NCBI GenBank assembly: GCA_963585895.1
Contig: CAUZXS010005791.1
Location: 830,673-894,672 of the forward strand
Direction: 5' to 3'
From: Sepioteuthis lessoniana
Lineage: Eukaryota; Mollusca; Cephalopoda; Myopsida; Loliginidae
DNA: 64,000 nucleotides
A program made the position numbers and the translations under genes. Below the pieces are notes generated by a model. It searched no databases. It saw only the letters and a program-made list of their open reading frames with translations, and had not been told where the DNA came from. Shown here one piece after another: positions 1 to 12,060 of the stretch. The number at the start of each line of letters is the position of its first letter. The first letter of the stretch is position 1.

Positions 1-2316
1 AATCCTTCCTAGCTGCGATGGTCTTGACAGTCCTGTGGTTCTGCTCGATGATCCCGTTTCCGCTAGGCACGTAGGCGCACCGAAACCGAAGACCCCAGCT
101 ATCTGCAAACTTCCTGAACTGCTCACTGGTAAACGCGGTGCCGTTGTCGGCTAGTATCTCCGTCGGGGAGCCACGCTCAAGGAAGATACTCTCTAACTGA
201 AGGATGACGGCGGTCGCATCTTGCCAGCGCAGCAGTCGCCACACTGCAAATCTAGATGGACCGCAATCGATGAGCGTCAAAAAATGCTGGCCACTATGTC
301 CATCACTAACCTGATCCAATTGCTCTCTACGCTCAGCTTCTCTTTCTTCCAGCGGACAGGTGCTGGGTCAATTGACCGGCAAGTCTCGCAAGCTTTTACG
401 ATGGATCTTACGTCCTTCTTGGACACATGCGGATCGACTATTCTGGCGAAGTACAGGGTTCGGTTTACGCCTGGGTGTCCGCTTTGACGATGAACTTTAG
501 CCACCTGGTCCGGGCCGAGTCATCCTTCCACCCGTGTGCAGTTTGCAAGCACCGGTTCTCCTCCTTCCTTTGCTGAGGCGATCCGCGCGGTTCCGACAAG
601 ACTGCACAAGCGCCACATCCATGGTCAGGTCGTACTCTCTGATGGTCTCGACCAGGTTGGTGAGCCGCCTCCGTATCAACATCTCACTCGATGCTTTTGT
701 GGTCAGTCGTGCTTTTCCACTTAAGGCATCAGTTATCTACCGATGCACGCACGCAGAGTTCGTAACAATGTGTAGGACCCTGGCCCGCCACTAGAGTGCC
801 AGGTTAACTCCTTTCAGAGTGGCATCAAGCTCGGCCAGGTTTATGTGTCTGGAATCATTCTCCGGCTGAAGCCAGCAGGCGTCTTCGATGATGAATTCAT
901 CAACTGCAAGGGCAACTCCGAGGGTGAGCGAACTGGCATCCACCCAGACCGTGAACTCGTTCCCATCAAAGCACCAGTTCCATCGTACAGGATCGTCATG
1001 AGTCACCCTGGCCACAGTTTCCGTCAGCATGCTCTGTAGGGCGGCATCGCGCACCTCTTTGTCCCACCCCGACGATATTGATGTTGCACGTCATTTTATA
1101 GCTGCCACCGCCATCCTGAGCCAACCACACACGGGGAAGTGGCCCACCAGCTTTCCGCAAACAGAGAAAACGCTCTGACGCGTGACGTTGGATGGAACCC
1201 CCGGGACGTCACCACCTCTCCTCCAGCAGAGTCCCTCCTCGCTATCGCTCACGCGCAGGTCAAGCGCTTTTGCCCATCCTGCAGACGCTCCGGCTCCTTA
1301 CACGTCAGCCCGAAGCTCTCAAAGTGTTCTTTAACCGCCTGGGCAGACAGGATGCCCTCATTCACAAAGATGTCGTCAATGTAGGGCGATGTTGCCTGCT
1401 GCACGGCCTCATCTTGTTGTCGGATCGCACTCATGATCACCGTCATAATGCTCGGGGCCACGTTGAGGCCGAACCCCAGCCTGGTCAGACAATAACGGGT
1501 TCCCTTAATTTCTACAGTCTGGAATGGCCATAGCGATTTTTCCACACGTATTTGCATATAGGCTCTGTGCAGGTCCAAAATTGCCACGACCGATCCCTGC
1601 TGCCGCCACTCCCTCAATTTGTGTGCGCAAACGTCAGCTCCTGCTGTGTACGGGTCGACTTGTTTGTTAAGTTCACGGTAGTCTATGACGGGTCGGACCT
1701 TTTGCTTGTTCTCTTGCAGGACGGCCATTAGGGGGGGGGTCAGCCCTCTTGAGGGCCTGAGCTCATCCTCTGGGTATGGACGCAGCCAGCCGCTGTCAAT
1801 CCAGGCCTGCAGTTCTTCCTCGTACTGCTCCCTAAGCCACGTGGGAGGGGGATACTCCGATAGCCGGTTCCGCAAGGATATTGGTGGCTGATCGACCGAC
1901 CACTTCCACAACGCCGTCCACGCATTTGTGTCCCGGTCGTATTCCGCGTGAAAATCAGCCTTGTCAAGTGTGATTGCAGCACAAATGCGTTTCTCACGTC
2001 GGGAAAACCTTATATTGCCGGTGCCGTCCACAGTGATTCCACCTAGCTGCTTAATTGAGTCCATCCCGAGGAGTAGGTCATACCCGAGCAGCTCCCCATC
2101 CACGACTAGGGCTTGTACGGCCACTGGGGGCCCATCGCCGACGCTTATGTGCACAACGCTCTCTCCACAACATACCAGCGAGCCCCCTCCAACAGTTAAT
2201 AATGGAACCTTCTTCTCTCATGCATTACAACATGCCTTGTGCACGAGGGTTTGGGTGCACCCGGTGTCTACAAGCACTGAGCGCTTACACCCGTTAATGC
2301 GCACGCTCACTGCGGG
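1..2316 (-). mobile_element. Ty3/Gypsy-type LTR element, decayed, cut by window edge
   Basis: Minus-strand pol of an LTR retrotransposon. Reading leftwards from about 2300: an aspartic protease motif (VDTGCTQT), a reverse transcriptase with RPVIDYRELN, ILDLHRAYMQI and the active-site box YIDD, an RNase H (VWVDASS then HINLAELDA, near 1050-790), an integrase zinc-binding region (HRQSGHPG with CETC, near 500-280), and the integrase catalytic core, which runs off position 1. The order PR-RT-RH-IN is the Ty3/Gypsy order. The longest open stretch is about 300 codons (1249-2154). No gag and no LTR are visible; the protease end stops at about 2316 where different, AT-rich sequence begins. The element is broken, with several breaks, and looks old. 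It is relatively GC-rich against its AT-rich surroundings. Confidence 0.88.
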
Positions 2317-2419
2317 TTATAAAAGTTTATAAATTGTGCTCTAATAGTAAAAAAATTCATTAAGTGAGCCCTCATCGTAACGAACAATTCATAAATTGTA
2401 TTTTCATAGTCAACAAACA
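2316..2419 (-). repeat. Left flanking tandem motif (inverted partner of 7263-7452)
   Basis: Read on the minus strand this stretch holds about three loose copies of a motif around ACAATTTATGAATTGTTTGT followed by TTGACTATA. The same motif is tandemly repeated on the plus strand at 7263-7452, so the two blocks face each other. They lie outside the LTR pair of the element at 2421-7040. The motif is degenerate and AT-rich. Confidence 0.55.
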
Positions 2420-2420
2420 A

Positions 2421-2640
2421 GTTCTTCCTTCCTCACATGAGAAGTTTTCTAATCAGTTCAAGGAATACATTCTGCCTATATCAGCGCCCGACATTAGGAG
2501 CCGAGGATTCCACATCTTGATGGTTCAAGGGCTTCTGCTAAAAAAGAGGAGCAAACTTCCCAGCCCTTCCAAGGGAGTTAATCTCAAACTTCCTGTGTCT
2601 CTGAACACTGGAGAATTCGTATTTTAGAATCCTACGATAC
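2421..2640 (-). repeat. 3' LTR of the 2421-7040 Gypsy element
   Basis: About 215-220 bp, directly repeated at 6822-7040 with roughly 36 differences, mostly transitions. Exact ends are uncertain because both edges are degraded. Confidence 0.75.
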
Positions 2641-5600
2641 TCCCCGCATAACATACGGAGTCTCTGAAAATTAAAGCATGCATATATTCTATTTCATAAC
2701 AAAGTCATGAAAATGTTTAGGTCATCTTACATGCCTATTAGAACGTGTCGTTTTAGGCAATGATTATTTTTGTTTTTTGGGCATTTCTTTTTGGACTAAT
2801 ACAATGGGGGGGTACTTTTAGATAGTTACTTTCTAAAACTGCTGGTTTTAGTCTGTCGATTGAAATTGTCTGGGGTATATTTTTAATTAGTATAGTATAA
2901 TATTTGGCATTCTTTATTACAATCTTGTTTGGTCCACGATACGAGGGTTGCAGTGAAAGAGACCTAGCTGTATCTCAAATAAATGCGTGGGTGCAGGATT
3001 TCAAGAGTTTGGGCACGCATTCCTTTTCTCCTCTGTGCCATCTCAGACATTTTACTAGAAAGTCTATTGACGAAGGATGTCATATCCATAACTTTTTGAG
3101 GGGGTCCAGAAAATACTGTGCTGGTAACTAGAATCTGGTTCCATACCATATTCCTTCAGTAACTGAATAGTTCAACTCCTTCTTTACCGTAGTGCGAAGT
3201 TCTAGGTGTATCAGTGGTAGATGTTCCAGCCATTTAGTGCTGGTCAGTTCTGCATGTAGGAAAGCCTTTAAGCTGCAGTGTAGTCTCTCCATTATGCCAT
3301 TTGCTTGGGGATGGTACGCTGTAGTGTGGATGTTCTGGGTGCCCAGAAGTTGCGATCATTTTCGGAATAGTTCAGATTCAAACTGGCGTCCTCGATCAGT
3401 CATCACTCTTTCTGGCATGTTATATCTTGCAACTCATCCGGCAAGGAATGTTCTGGCTGTAGTGTATGCAGACATATCTAGCATCAGTAATGCTTCGCAC
3501 CACCGGGAGAATCTGTTAACATATGTCAAAAGGTATTTATGACCTTCACATATTGGAAGTGGTCCGGTGATGTCGATGTGGACGGGCTTGAATCTTTCAT
3601 CCGGTGCAGGGAATTCACCCACTTATCTCACTGGCACTTAAGGCACGTCTTCGTCATTGCTCTCATGTCTGCTTTAATCTGCGGCCAGACAAACCTATCA
3701 GTTAACAAGTGCACAGATACATTAGTTCCAGGGTGTAACAAGCTATGCACCGCAGTGAAAATGTCTTTACATAAAGATGCTGGCACGTACAGACGTAATT
3801 TGCCCGTGCTTTTGTCGCAAATTATTTTTTCTGCGTTGTTGGTGTAGCTGATCTTTACTAGGAGTAACGCAGGGTTTTTCTCCTGTTGGGGGTACTCATC
3901 CTTTTCTTGCTCCCTGCAAAAGGTGTGAATATCGATGCAAGGTTCCAATTGAAAAGAATTAATTCCGCGCGATAAAGCGTCTGCTGGTATGTTTTCCTCT
4001 CCCTTAATGTGTCTGATGTCCAATGTGTATTGGAGGATATAGTCCATTTGTTGGATTTCCCCGTTGAGGGTATTTCTCTGACGAGGACTTCAGGGCACCC
4101 AATAGTGGTTTGTGGTCCGTCAAAATATGGGATTGCTGACCTTCCAAAAACTGCTGATAGTGTCGTATCGCAGGAAATATGGTTGCCAAAAGTGCTATAT
4201 GACGTCTCTGTTTCCGTTAGTTTCCTAGAGAAGAAAGAAATTGGTCTCCAATCGCACTTCTGTCATAGGACTGCTCCAACTCCAACTGCTGAAGTATCTA
4301 CCACCAGGCACAGTTCATGGTTGGGTTGGATGCGAGGTAACTTGATTGTATTTGACAGCATCATCTTTACTTTCTTGAATGCTGATACTGCGTGTTCCGA
4401 CCATGTTATGCTAGATTGGTTAACATGTTTGCGAATGGTAAAAGTACATATGCACAATGGGGTAGGAACCTACGGTAGAAATTAACTAACCCTAGGAAAG
4501 ACACAGTTGTCTCATTTTCTTAGGGTCTGGGAAATCCTGGATAAATTTTATTTTGTCCGCTGAGGGGGAAATTCCATCTGCTGAAATGTGGTGTCCTAAA
4601 AATGTGACCTCAAGTTTCCCCAAAATGCCCTTTAGTGGGTTGATCACGACACCATATTGCTGGAAGCATTCAAACACCTGCCTTACCTGACTTATGTATT
4701 CCTGTTAATTTTGGCTTGCTATTAACATGTCATCTATGTATGACCAGAGAAACGGTAAATCCTGCAACACCTGGTCTATAAACTTTTGGAATGTCTGGGC
4801 TGCATTTTGCGAGCTGAATGGGACAGGTAGGAACTCAAACAAACCAAAAGGTGTGATAATTGCTGTTTTGGGGATATGCTCCGGTTCTGTGGGTATTTAG
4901 TGGTATACTCGGATCAGGTCAAGTTTCGTGAAGATCCAGTTATTTTGAGCAACTGCTGTTATGTACTGTATACATAAACCTGGGTGCCCCGATCAAGTTT
5001 GGTAACAGCATTTAATGCTCTGTAATCACCACAAGCACGCCATGTGTTTGAGTTTTTATTAACAAGATGAAGTGGTAATAGGGCCAGACGACAAATTGAA
5101 GGCTACTAAGGCAGAATTCCAATATATGATGAATTTGGGTGTTATTCGTCCCTTAAAAAGCGAGTGGTCTCTATATAGTTGATGGTAGTATATGGCAGTG
5201 TTTCATTATTAAAAAGGGGAATCATTATTGAGAGATATTCTTAAATCAGTTTGCTGACAACGCCCTCCTCATTTGATTGTGCCGCGGTGGGATGCAAAGA
5301 AGTATCAGCCTTAATCACTCCTGTCGCTTTTAGAAGTGTCTCCTGGTCTCTTAGACACCGACCGTGTAGATCGACTACGAGTCTCAAATTCTGTAAAAAA
5401 TCACCTCCCAATATGGCGCAACCTACGTCAGCATCTATAAAAATGTGGGTGTACATTCTACGTTAACCTAGGTCAAGCTCCAGACACTTCTCACCCTAGG
5501 TATGTATTAACAAACCGTCTATAGTCCACAGGGTAAATTTACCATTGCTTGTAGGAGAGACACTTGTATCCCACTATCTACAAGGAAAAATATATTAGAC

Positions 5601-6821
5601 TCCTTATCAGTCACATAAAGTAGGTAACCGGAGCTAGGGTAAGATGAGGCTGCTTTCTTCTGTTTGTTTACTCTTTTTCCTGCACATTATAGGAGCACTG
5701 TTGGGTACAGGAGTTTTGCTTTGTCCCCAAACTTCTTGTGCTTCCAACACATAGGCTTTTTTGATTTTCTTTTGACTGCAACAAAAATTTGCTGAGACTG
5801 CGGTTTGCCGTTTTGTTGACGGACAATCTTACCACGTCATCCGCTAATTGGTCCACACATGCTAGTAAATGCTCCTGTTCGTCTCTTAGCTCCCTAATTA
5901 AACTAACGATGGAGTCATCCACATGGGATACCGTGGATGTCTGTGTAGCAAGTAGTTCGCCCACATGGTCTACCACTGCCACTAACACTTCTATTGAGGT
6001 AGATTCGCCCAACAAAGCCAGAGCCAGTTTGTATTGCATTGGTAGCCACAGTAAAAAAATATGGCGGACGATGGACTTATCTACTGTACACTCGAGCAGT
6101 CTCTGTAGCCTTTTCATAAAGTGAGATGGGGTTCTATCTCCTAATTCTTCTTGCTCTAGAAGCTGGGCGATACGAGCATGTTTCGACGTGGTCAAACATG
6201 CTATTATCCATTCTCAGAATGTCTTGTATGGGTTTTCTGACAAGGGCACTATTAAGATGTCTCTTATCTCAGCCACCATATCGCTCGGTAACACGGACGA
6301 CACAAAGCTTAGTTTATCCATCTGATTCGTTAAGCCTTTGCGTTTAAAATAAATATCCATTTGGAGAAAAATAACAGAGGGTCCTCATGGTTAAACAGAG
6401 GGATAAGCAGCAGAGAGGTTCAATCATTGTCTTTCCCTCGTGGTTAACTGTTATAGTAGCAGTGATGGCTTTAGCTTCAACGAGTAGAAGGAGCTTATTT
6501 GCGTGAATACGTGGGTGGGCCAATTGAATAGCTAAGCGCAAATTACGCACTGGATATGAAGAAGAAGAAAAGTAGCCATCTTTAAATTCTTAAGACCTGG
6601 GAATGATATTCTTAAAAAAATTGTAAACTCTCTCGTACTAACAAGGAAAAATTTTCCAAAATAAAAATAAGTGAAACAAAAATATATTACATTTGGGTCA
6701 TCAGTTGTTAGAGTTGTCATTGTTTCAGAAATGAAAACATAGAATGAACACGTACTCTTGTCCCATTTAATATATGTCAACATCTACAGAAACATTTACA
6801 AAGCCGTATTCATTATCCTTT

Positions 6822-7040
6822 GTTCTTCCTTCCTTACTTGAGGAGTTTTCTAGTCAGTTCGAGGAATACATTCTACAAATATCGGTGCTCAGTGTTAGGA
6901 GCCAAGAATTTCACCTTTTGATGTTTCAGGGACTTCTGCTAAAAAAGAAGGCGAACTTCCCAGCCCATTCAAGGGAGTTAATCCCAAACTTCCTGTGTCC
7001 CTTAACACAAGAGAGTTTGTATTTTAGAATCCTATATTCT
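6822..7040 (-). repeat. 5' LTR of the 2421-7040 Gypsy element
   Basis: Direct repeat of 2421-2640, in the same orientation and at the gag end of the interior. Shared anchors include CTTCTGCTAAAAAAGA and TTTTAGAATCCTA. Confidence 0.75.
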
Positions 7041-8429
7041 CTTCTTTTTGAAATAAAAACCTTCCTTGTTTAATTGATGTTTTATTGTTTCTTTAAAAAA
7101 GCACAGGAACCACAATTTTCTTAAACGTTTTAATTGTATTTTATTACACTACGAAAAAATATACAAGTTTAATTTAGGAAATAACATTTTGATTTTGGTA
7201 CAGTTTAAAATTATCTTTCAGGATAGTTCCAGGACAGGAGCAAAAAAGTCTGAAGCCCTAATATGGACATAATTTATGAATTGTTTGTTAATTATAAGGG
7301 CACAATTTATGAATTGCATGTTGACTGTATGGGCACAATTTAGGAATTGTTTGTGGACTATAAGCACACAATTTAATTGTTTATTGATTAAAAGTAAACA
7401 GTTTATTTATTATTTGTTTACCATAAGAGAACAATTTAAGAATTTTTTGTTTCATATCGTTTTTATCAATTTTAATTTTTACTTTACAAATGTTAACATC
7501 CAATTTACAAGACAACTAAAAAAAGGAAATGAAGTGCAAGTAGACGTTAAAGGAAATATAATACTTACAACGAATAGATTTTAATTTTTAAAAATAAATT
7601 TGAAAAAATTTTCAAGTTGGAATTATATATAAAATGAAGATTTTTAAGGAAATTTAGCTTTCTACAAAAATTAGGCAAAAAAAGAAATTTTATTTTTCGC
7701 TTAAATTTCTTGAGAGTGTCTAAATAATAAGGCTTTATAAATCCCAAGTTTTAATACTACAATCCCTAACAAGTAAATTATCATTTAGGAAACAATTCCT
7801 GTTAATCAATGCTAAAAAAAAAAAAAAATATTACAACTTGCTTATTTTTGGACTGCTATATATTCATATTTTTGTTACAGTTTCAACACTGTAGAATTTG
7901 GTTATAGATAAGAGCTAATAATATTCATTTGAATTGTATTACAATCTTTAGTTTAGAAGAAAATTAAAGTTCCTAAGAGAGAACAATTTTAATTAGGCAA
8001 AGAAAGTATTTAAAAATACTGGAAAAGAGGATTTATGTTTGTACAATGAACATTGATGAAAATTCTAATTTACTACACAGGTGTGAGTTATAACTTGTGA
8101 TATGTAAATTGATACCCATCTCTTAAGAATGTGAAAGACTTAATAAAATAACTAAAATCAAAGACTTTGCACCTGGACATTTTTTCTAGTAATGTTAATT
8201 GCAATGAGCATTTTCATGGTTAGACTTTGATGAATTGAGTATTATAGGAGTTAATCTCTAGGATTAATTTAGGATTAAATGTTTTCATTGGATTTCCTAC
8301 ATCAAAATAAGTTTCTCCTACTTAAAATAATCTTATTCCTTTTATTAAACACCTGTTAACAATTCTTTACATACAATAACTTCATTTTCCTCTCCTTTTC
8401 CTTATCTCTACATCTATTTATCACGCTCT

Positions 8430-8430
<1 letters not shown>
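7041..8430. other. AT-rich non-coding DNA
   Basis: No supportable gene. Apart from the tandem motif at 7263-7452 it is long A/T-rich sequence with short homopolymers (for example 7813-7826). The open frames here are short and made of AT-rich codons. Confidence 0.6.
7263..7452 (+). repeat. Right flanking tandem motif, about 44-bp period
   Basis: Four to five degenerate copies of a unit with CACAATTTATGAATTG and TTGNCTATAAGGG. Its inverted counterpart is at 2316-2419. The pair could be the ends of an older inverted-repeat element, or simply two inserts of one repeat. Confidence 0.6.

Positions 8431-8431
<1 letters not shown>

Positions 8432-8464
<33 letters not shown>
8432..8464. repeat. (CA)n microsatellite
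   Basis: Uninterrupted CA dinucleotides, followed by a CATA stretch and a short TA run. Confidence 0.95.
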
Positions 8465-8468
<4 letters not shown>

Positions 8469-8504
8469 TACATTGATATTGATATAAATATATATATATT
8501 CACA

Positions 8505-8778
8505 TATATATTTACCCAACCCACCCACACAAACAGGATGTGACACAAGGTCAATTTTAACTGGAATTTTCTTTGAATCCAAAGTTTTTCTTCTAGAACA
8601 ATTACTATTGTGAGGTTAAAGAGTTTGCCATACTATTTATCAATAACTGGAGAGGGGATGTTTTGATTCATACTTTTTATAAAGGTGTTAGCACTAAGTA
8701 AGATGCAACCTTGTTCAGGATTTGAACTCATATCACCACGTCCATTTCCTTCTATGGTAACCATTTCACCATGGGTGC

Positions 8779-8785
<7 letters not shown>
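8505..8785 (-). mobile_element. tRNA-derived SINE (family A), full-length-like
   Basis: Minus-strand copy of the commonest short repeat in the window. In sense orientation the family runs: tRNA-like head (GCATAATGGTTATC ... GTTCAAATCC), a middle with CTAATGTCCTTAG and ATGAATTCATCTCT, then GGTCTAG, CAAACCAGCTNTGCTCCGCTTA, and a 3' end near TTGTGTCACATCCTG. Here that order appears reversed, ending at a CT/TA microsatellite. RNA polymerase III boxes in the head are inferred from the tRNA resemblance. Confidence 0.75.

Positions 8786-8838
<53 letters not shown>
8780..8838. repeat. (CT)n(TA)n compound microsatellite
   Basis: About 6 CT units then about 22 TA units, directly abutting the SINE head. 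Confidence 0.95.
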
Positions 8839-8841
<3 letters not shown>

Positions 8842-9054
8842 CGTTTTTAGGGAAAATAATTAAGAAAAAGCTTCTGTAAAGTAATATTTATTACTCATAT
8901 ATACATTGTTTATCTTCTGTCAACTATAAATTTATATCTTATATAGGATTTAAAGAATATTCTAAAATCTACAGTTTATCTGTATTTATCTTTTTAGTAT
9001 TCATATCGCAAATAAAAATTTCAGTCTTTTGCTAATAATTCTTAGATTATAGTA

Positions 9055-9253
9055 CAAGGGTTGGCTGAAAAGTTCATGTAATGACATGTCATATCTAATA
9101 TTGATGGCTTTTTTGACCAATGTGATCCAAGCCCTGCATTAATGATGGAAGAAGTGTGCATCACAAGAGGGACCAGGTTGAAAGATAAACCTAATTTGGT
9201 CACATTCTATTTGAGTATCTTGGTCAGACTATGAACTTTTCAACCCACCCTCA
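9055..9253. mobile_element. Mariner-type MITE, about 199 bp
   Basis: Ends form inverted repeats (AGGGTTGGCTGAAAAGTTCA on the left; the right end is its complement with few changes), with TA on both sides as expected for the Tc1/mariner target. No coding capacity. Three related copies lie at 15860-16045, 24307-24472 and 34284-34436. Confidence 0.82.
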
Positions 9254-9284
9254 TATATCACTTTTGATTACTTTAAATTTAGCT

Positions 9285-9580
9285 TAGTCTAACACAGTCT
9301 ATATAAAATTGAATTCACCACTTGTCTTGTGGTGTTATAGTCATCATTTTAAAGAAAGACAAGTTCAAATCCTGTATGATGCTGTTTACATATCACTTTG
9401 TGCTAATGTCCTTGAATAAGACATGAATTCATCTCTTTGCACCTCAGCTTTGGGTAAATAGTAAAGCAGAATAGGTTCTTTATGTCAGGCAATCGGTCTA
9501 GAAGAAAAAATTGAATTCAAACCAGCTGTGCTCTGCTTAAAATTTGAATGTGTGTCGCTTCTTGCCTATGAGGGGGTGTT
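9285..9580 (+). mobile_element. SINE family A, plus strand
   Basis: Sense-orientation copy: degenerate tRNA-like head with a B-box-like AAGTTCAAATCC at about 9360, then CTAATGTCCTTGAATAAG, ATGAATTCATCTCT, CAATCGGTCTAGAAG, CAAACCAGCTGTGCTC. Diverged, but the whole order is kept. Confidence 0.75.
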
Positions 9581-10194
9581 GAAATAAAATTATGAATATT
9601 TGCACTATAACTGTCATCAGTAGTTTAAGTCTGATTCGAAGCAGCCAAAAAGAAGACTAGGTTTGTCTTGGTAAATTGATTTATGAAAGGATTTGGCTAA
9701 TCATAGTATAGCTGTTGACATCTAAGTTTAACAGAAGGTCTAAGGAGAACTTGTTAAGGATCCATTTCGCTACATGTCTGTGTGTGTAAATAGTTAACCA
9801 TTGCTCTATGGTGAAGCACCTTTGCTTTGGACTGTGATAAATGAACTTGATTTGTAGTTTGTTATGTTTTGAATTAATTCAAATTTCTCTTCGGTTCAAT
9901 AGTACCCAGCCAAATTACCATCATTGTAATTCAAATCTAAATATATTAATTAACATATGATAAATGGATTTAATTGGCCATTTATTCCTGTATTTCCCGT
10001 TTTAGAAATTATCTGTTTTGTCTGAAGAGTCAGGAAGAAAATTTAAATTATTATATGTGACACCAACTCCACTGTTTTGTCTAGGAGAGAACTTCAATAT
10101 TTTTTCTATTTTGTTTTTATGTTTGGTACATGCATAGATCACCATCATTGCTAATCAATATATCTTCATATCTTCTTACTCATGTTTATCTTTT
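9581..10194. other. No recognisable feature
   Basis: AT-rich unique-looking sequence. I see no exon with convincing splice sites and no repeat shared with the rest of the window. Confidence 0.5.
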
Positions 10195-10660
10195 ACTTTG
10201 TCTACCATTAGCTTCTTAATTTCTCTCCTGGCTACAATTATATTATTCATTGTCTTCTCTTTTTCTCTCCCTGTCTCTCTCCATATACATATTTTTAAAT
10301 ATCTCTTTCTGCTACAATTGTATTCATTGCTTTCTCTCTCTCTTTCTCCCCTCTTCCTCATGTTTACAATTATATACATTTTCTTATCTCTTTCCATCTT
10401 TCTCCTTTTTATCCTTCTCTCTCACTTTCAGCCTTCTTTATTTCTCTCCCATTTACAACTCTATACATTGTCTCCCCCCTCTCACTCTCTCTCTCTCTCT
10501 CTCTCGCATAATTTACAGTATCTTTGTTTTCCACTCTTCCTTTATTTAGATTCTATTATTTTACTTTCTCTTCTACTTTTTCTCAGTTCATGTCATCACA
10601 CTCTTTATTTTACTTGGTTTTATTGGTATTCCTTCTCTCTTTAACATTCTCCTTCCTCAA
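10195..10660. repeat. Pyrimidine-rich tract with (CT)n core
   Basis: About 460 bp strongly enriched in C and T on the plus strand, with a CT dinucleotide run near 10480-10505. Composition alone explains the open frames here (S, L and F repeats), so no gene is called. Confidence 0.85.
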
Positions 10661-10916
10661 AAATCATATTGCCTTAATTTTATTGTAGGAGTTCACTAAT
10701 AGATATTGATTTCCCCACAAAAAAAGATTAATTCTATAATTAGATGATTGGTGAAGATAAAAATGATTTGTCCACTTTATCAATTGATAGTGATGCAGGT
10801 AGAAAGATAAATTTTGAAAGGAAGTAAACATAATTAGTTTCATAATTCAGTAGGATAATCAGTATTAAGACAAAAAAAGGTACAACTGTATATTATTAAT
10901 AAATATACAAATGTGC

Positions 10917-10917
<1 letters not shown>

Positions 10918-10983
<66 letters not shown>

Positions 10984-11065
10984 CATATATCTATGTTTGT
11001 GTGAATATATATATATGTGTGTGTGTGTGCATATATCTATGTTTGTGTGAATATATATATATGTG
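10918..11065. repeat. (TA)n/(TG)n complex microsatellite with 60-bp internal duplication
   Basis: A long TA run, then two copies of a block made of GTGTGTGTG, CATATATCTATGTTTGTGTG and a TA run. Confidence 0.9.
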
Positions 11066-11405
11066 CCTTTTGTGTGTAAACATATACTAATGAGGTCACA
11101 ATTTTCCATTTTGTCCAAAAACTACATGCTGGAATTTAACAAAATTCTCACAAAATTATGGCAACAGTTATATGCGCGTGCTGCATAAAAGTTATAAAGT
11201 TCCGCTAAAATATGCAGAAACTACAGTCAATCACCTAATTTATCTAAATTATAACTATTCCAAATTATTAGTGTGATGTAATTAAAACTCATGTAAACAA
11301 GAAAATAACACTTTAATTGCTTTAAATACTGATTGTTGTGGATACATACAGTAACCAAAATTAAATAAATAGAAATCAACAAGTAAATAGTTAAAAATGA
11401 TAGTA
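11066..11405. other. No clear feature
   Basis: AT-rich. It may include the 3' untranslated end of the Tc1-like element to the right, but no terminal inverted repeat could be placed. Confidence 0.4.
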
Positions 11406-11409
11406 AAGT

Positions 11410-12060
11410 TAGTTAATAAGGGATATGTGATCCTTTTATTGAAATGACTTGGATAAGTTGTTGGTCCATAGAACATGACAATTTCTGGATCTCCTTTGAT
11501 GTAATTCCACTCAATAATTCTCTATTACCACAAATTCTCCTTGCTTCTAAAGTTGCATCTATTCTCATAAACTTGATGTTTTAGAATGCCCAATAAGTTT
11601 TCAGTTGTTTTTAAGACTAGGAGAACTGGCCAGCTAGTTATCTCCTTCAATCCACCATAGACCTAAGTGTTGCAGGTACCCCTTAGTTTTATGTGTTGCA
11701 TGCGAGTAAGCATTATCTTGCATAAATATGATGGTTCTTCTGAAGTTGATCATTTGCTTTTTAACCAAGGTTGAAAGTGCTCTCTCAGAAAGGTTATATT
11801 AGCATCTGCAATCATTTTAATACCGTCAAACACTGTCCTTGAACATGATACTTCTTATAATACCACCCTAAATCATACCTTTTCTGCCTGGTTGGCATCA
11901 CAAGTATTGATGATGATCTGATCCATTTATGAACCATCTTTAGCTCCAACCATCAGAGCCATCATAGCTCAAGATTCATACATGAACAAAACCTTCAAAA
12001 AGTCAACCTTCATATTATCTTCTGTCCTTTTGTGTGCTTATTTTTGTTAATGGATACATT
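11410..12060 (-). pseudogene. Tc1-like transposase remnant (DDE superfamily)
   Basis: Minus-strand remains of the catalytic half of a Tc1/mariner-superfamily transposase, a nuclear cut-and-paste enzyme. Pieces recognised by eye: MQDNAYSHATHKTKGYL (family MQDNAPSHAA, second catalytic Asp) near 11740-11690; WPVLLVLKTTENLLGILK, the decayed family stretch WPANSPDLNPIENLWGILK, near 11640-11590; VYENRCNF and KENLW; and the C-terminal SMDQQLIQVI near 11480-11440. Upstream, FDGIKMIADANITFLREHFQ near 11840-11780 and VGAKDGS near 11940 match the usual order. Several in-frame stops and frameshifts separate the pieces. The N-terminal DNA-binding half was not recognised to about 12500. It is dead. Confidence 0.75.

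Larger units (their letters stand above)
2421..7040 (-). mobile_element. Ty3/Gypsy LTR retrotransposon, decayed, with both LTRs
   Basis: Minus-strand element with its 5' LTR on the right and 3' LTR on the left. Between them, right to left: a gag region (best open part 6195-5668), an aspartic-protease region (near 5456-5241, IDADVGCAILGGDFL), reverse transcriptase (near 5080-4490, ending FLGHHISADGISPSADKI), RNase H (near 4457-4000, ILTDHKPLLGAL and IKGEENIPADALSR), an integrase zinc region and core (near 3850-3300), and a C-terminal SIDRLKPA motif near 2840, typical of Ty3/Gypsy integrase tails. A G-rich tract (GCGGGGA on the minus strand) sits just inside the 3' LTR, as a polypurine tract would. 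The element is broken with many breaks. LTR divergence of roughly 17% by eye indicates an old insertion. Confidence 0.88.

Noticed and set aside
10198-10644. 148-codon plus-strand frame
   Set aside because: Entirely explained by the pyrimidine tract (S, L, F codons); no domain.
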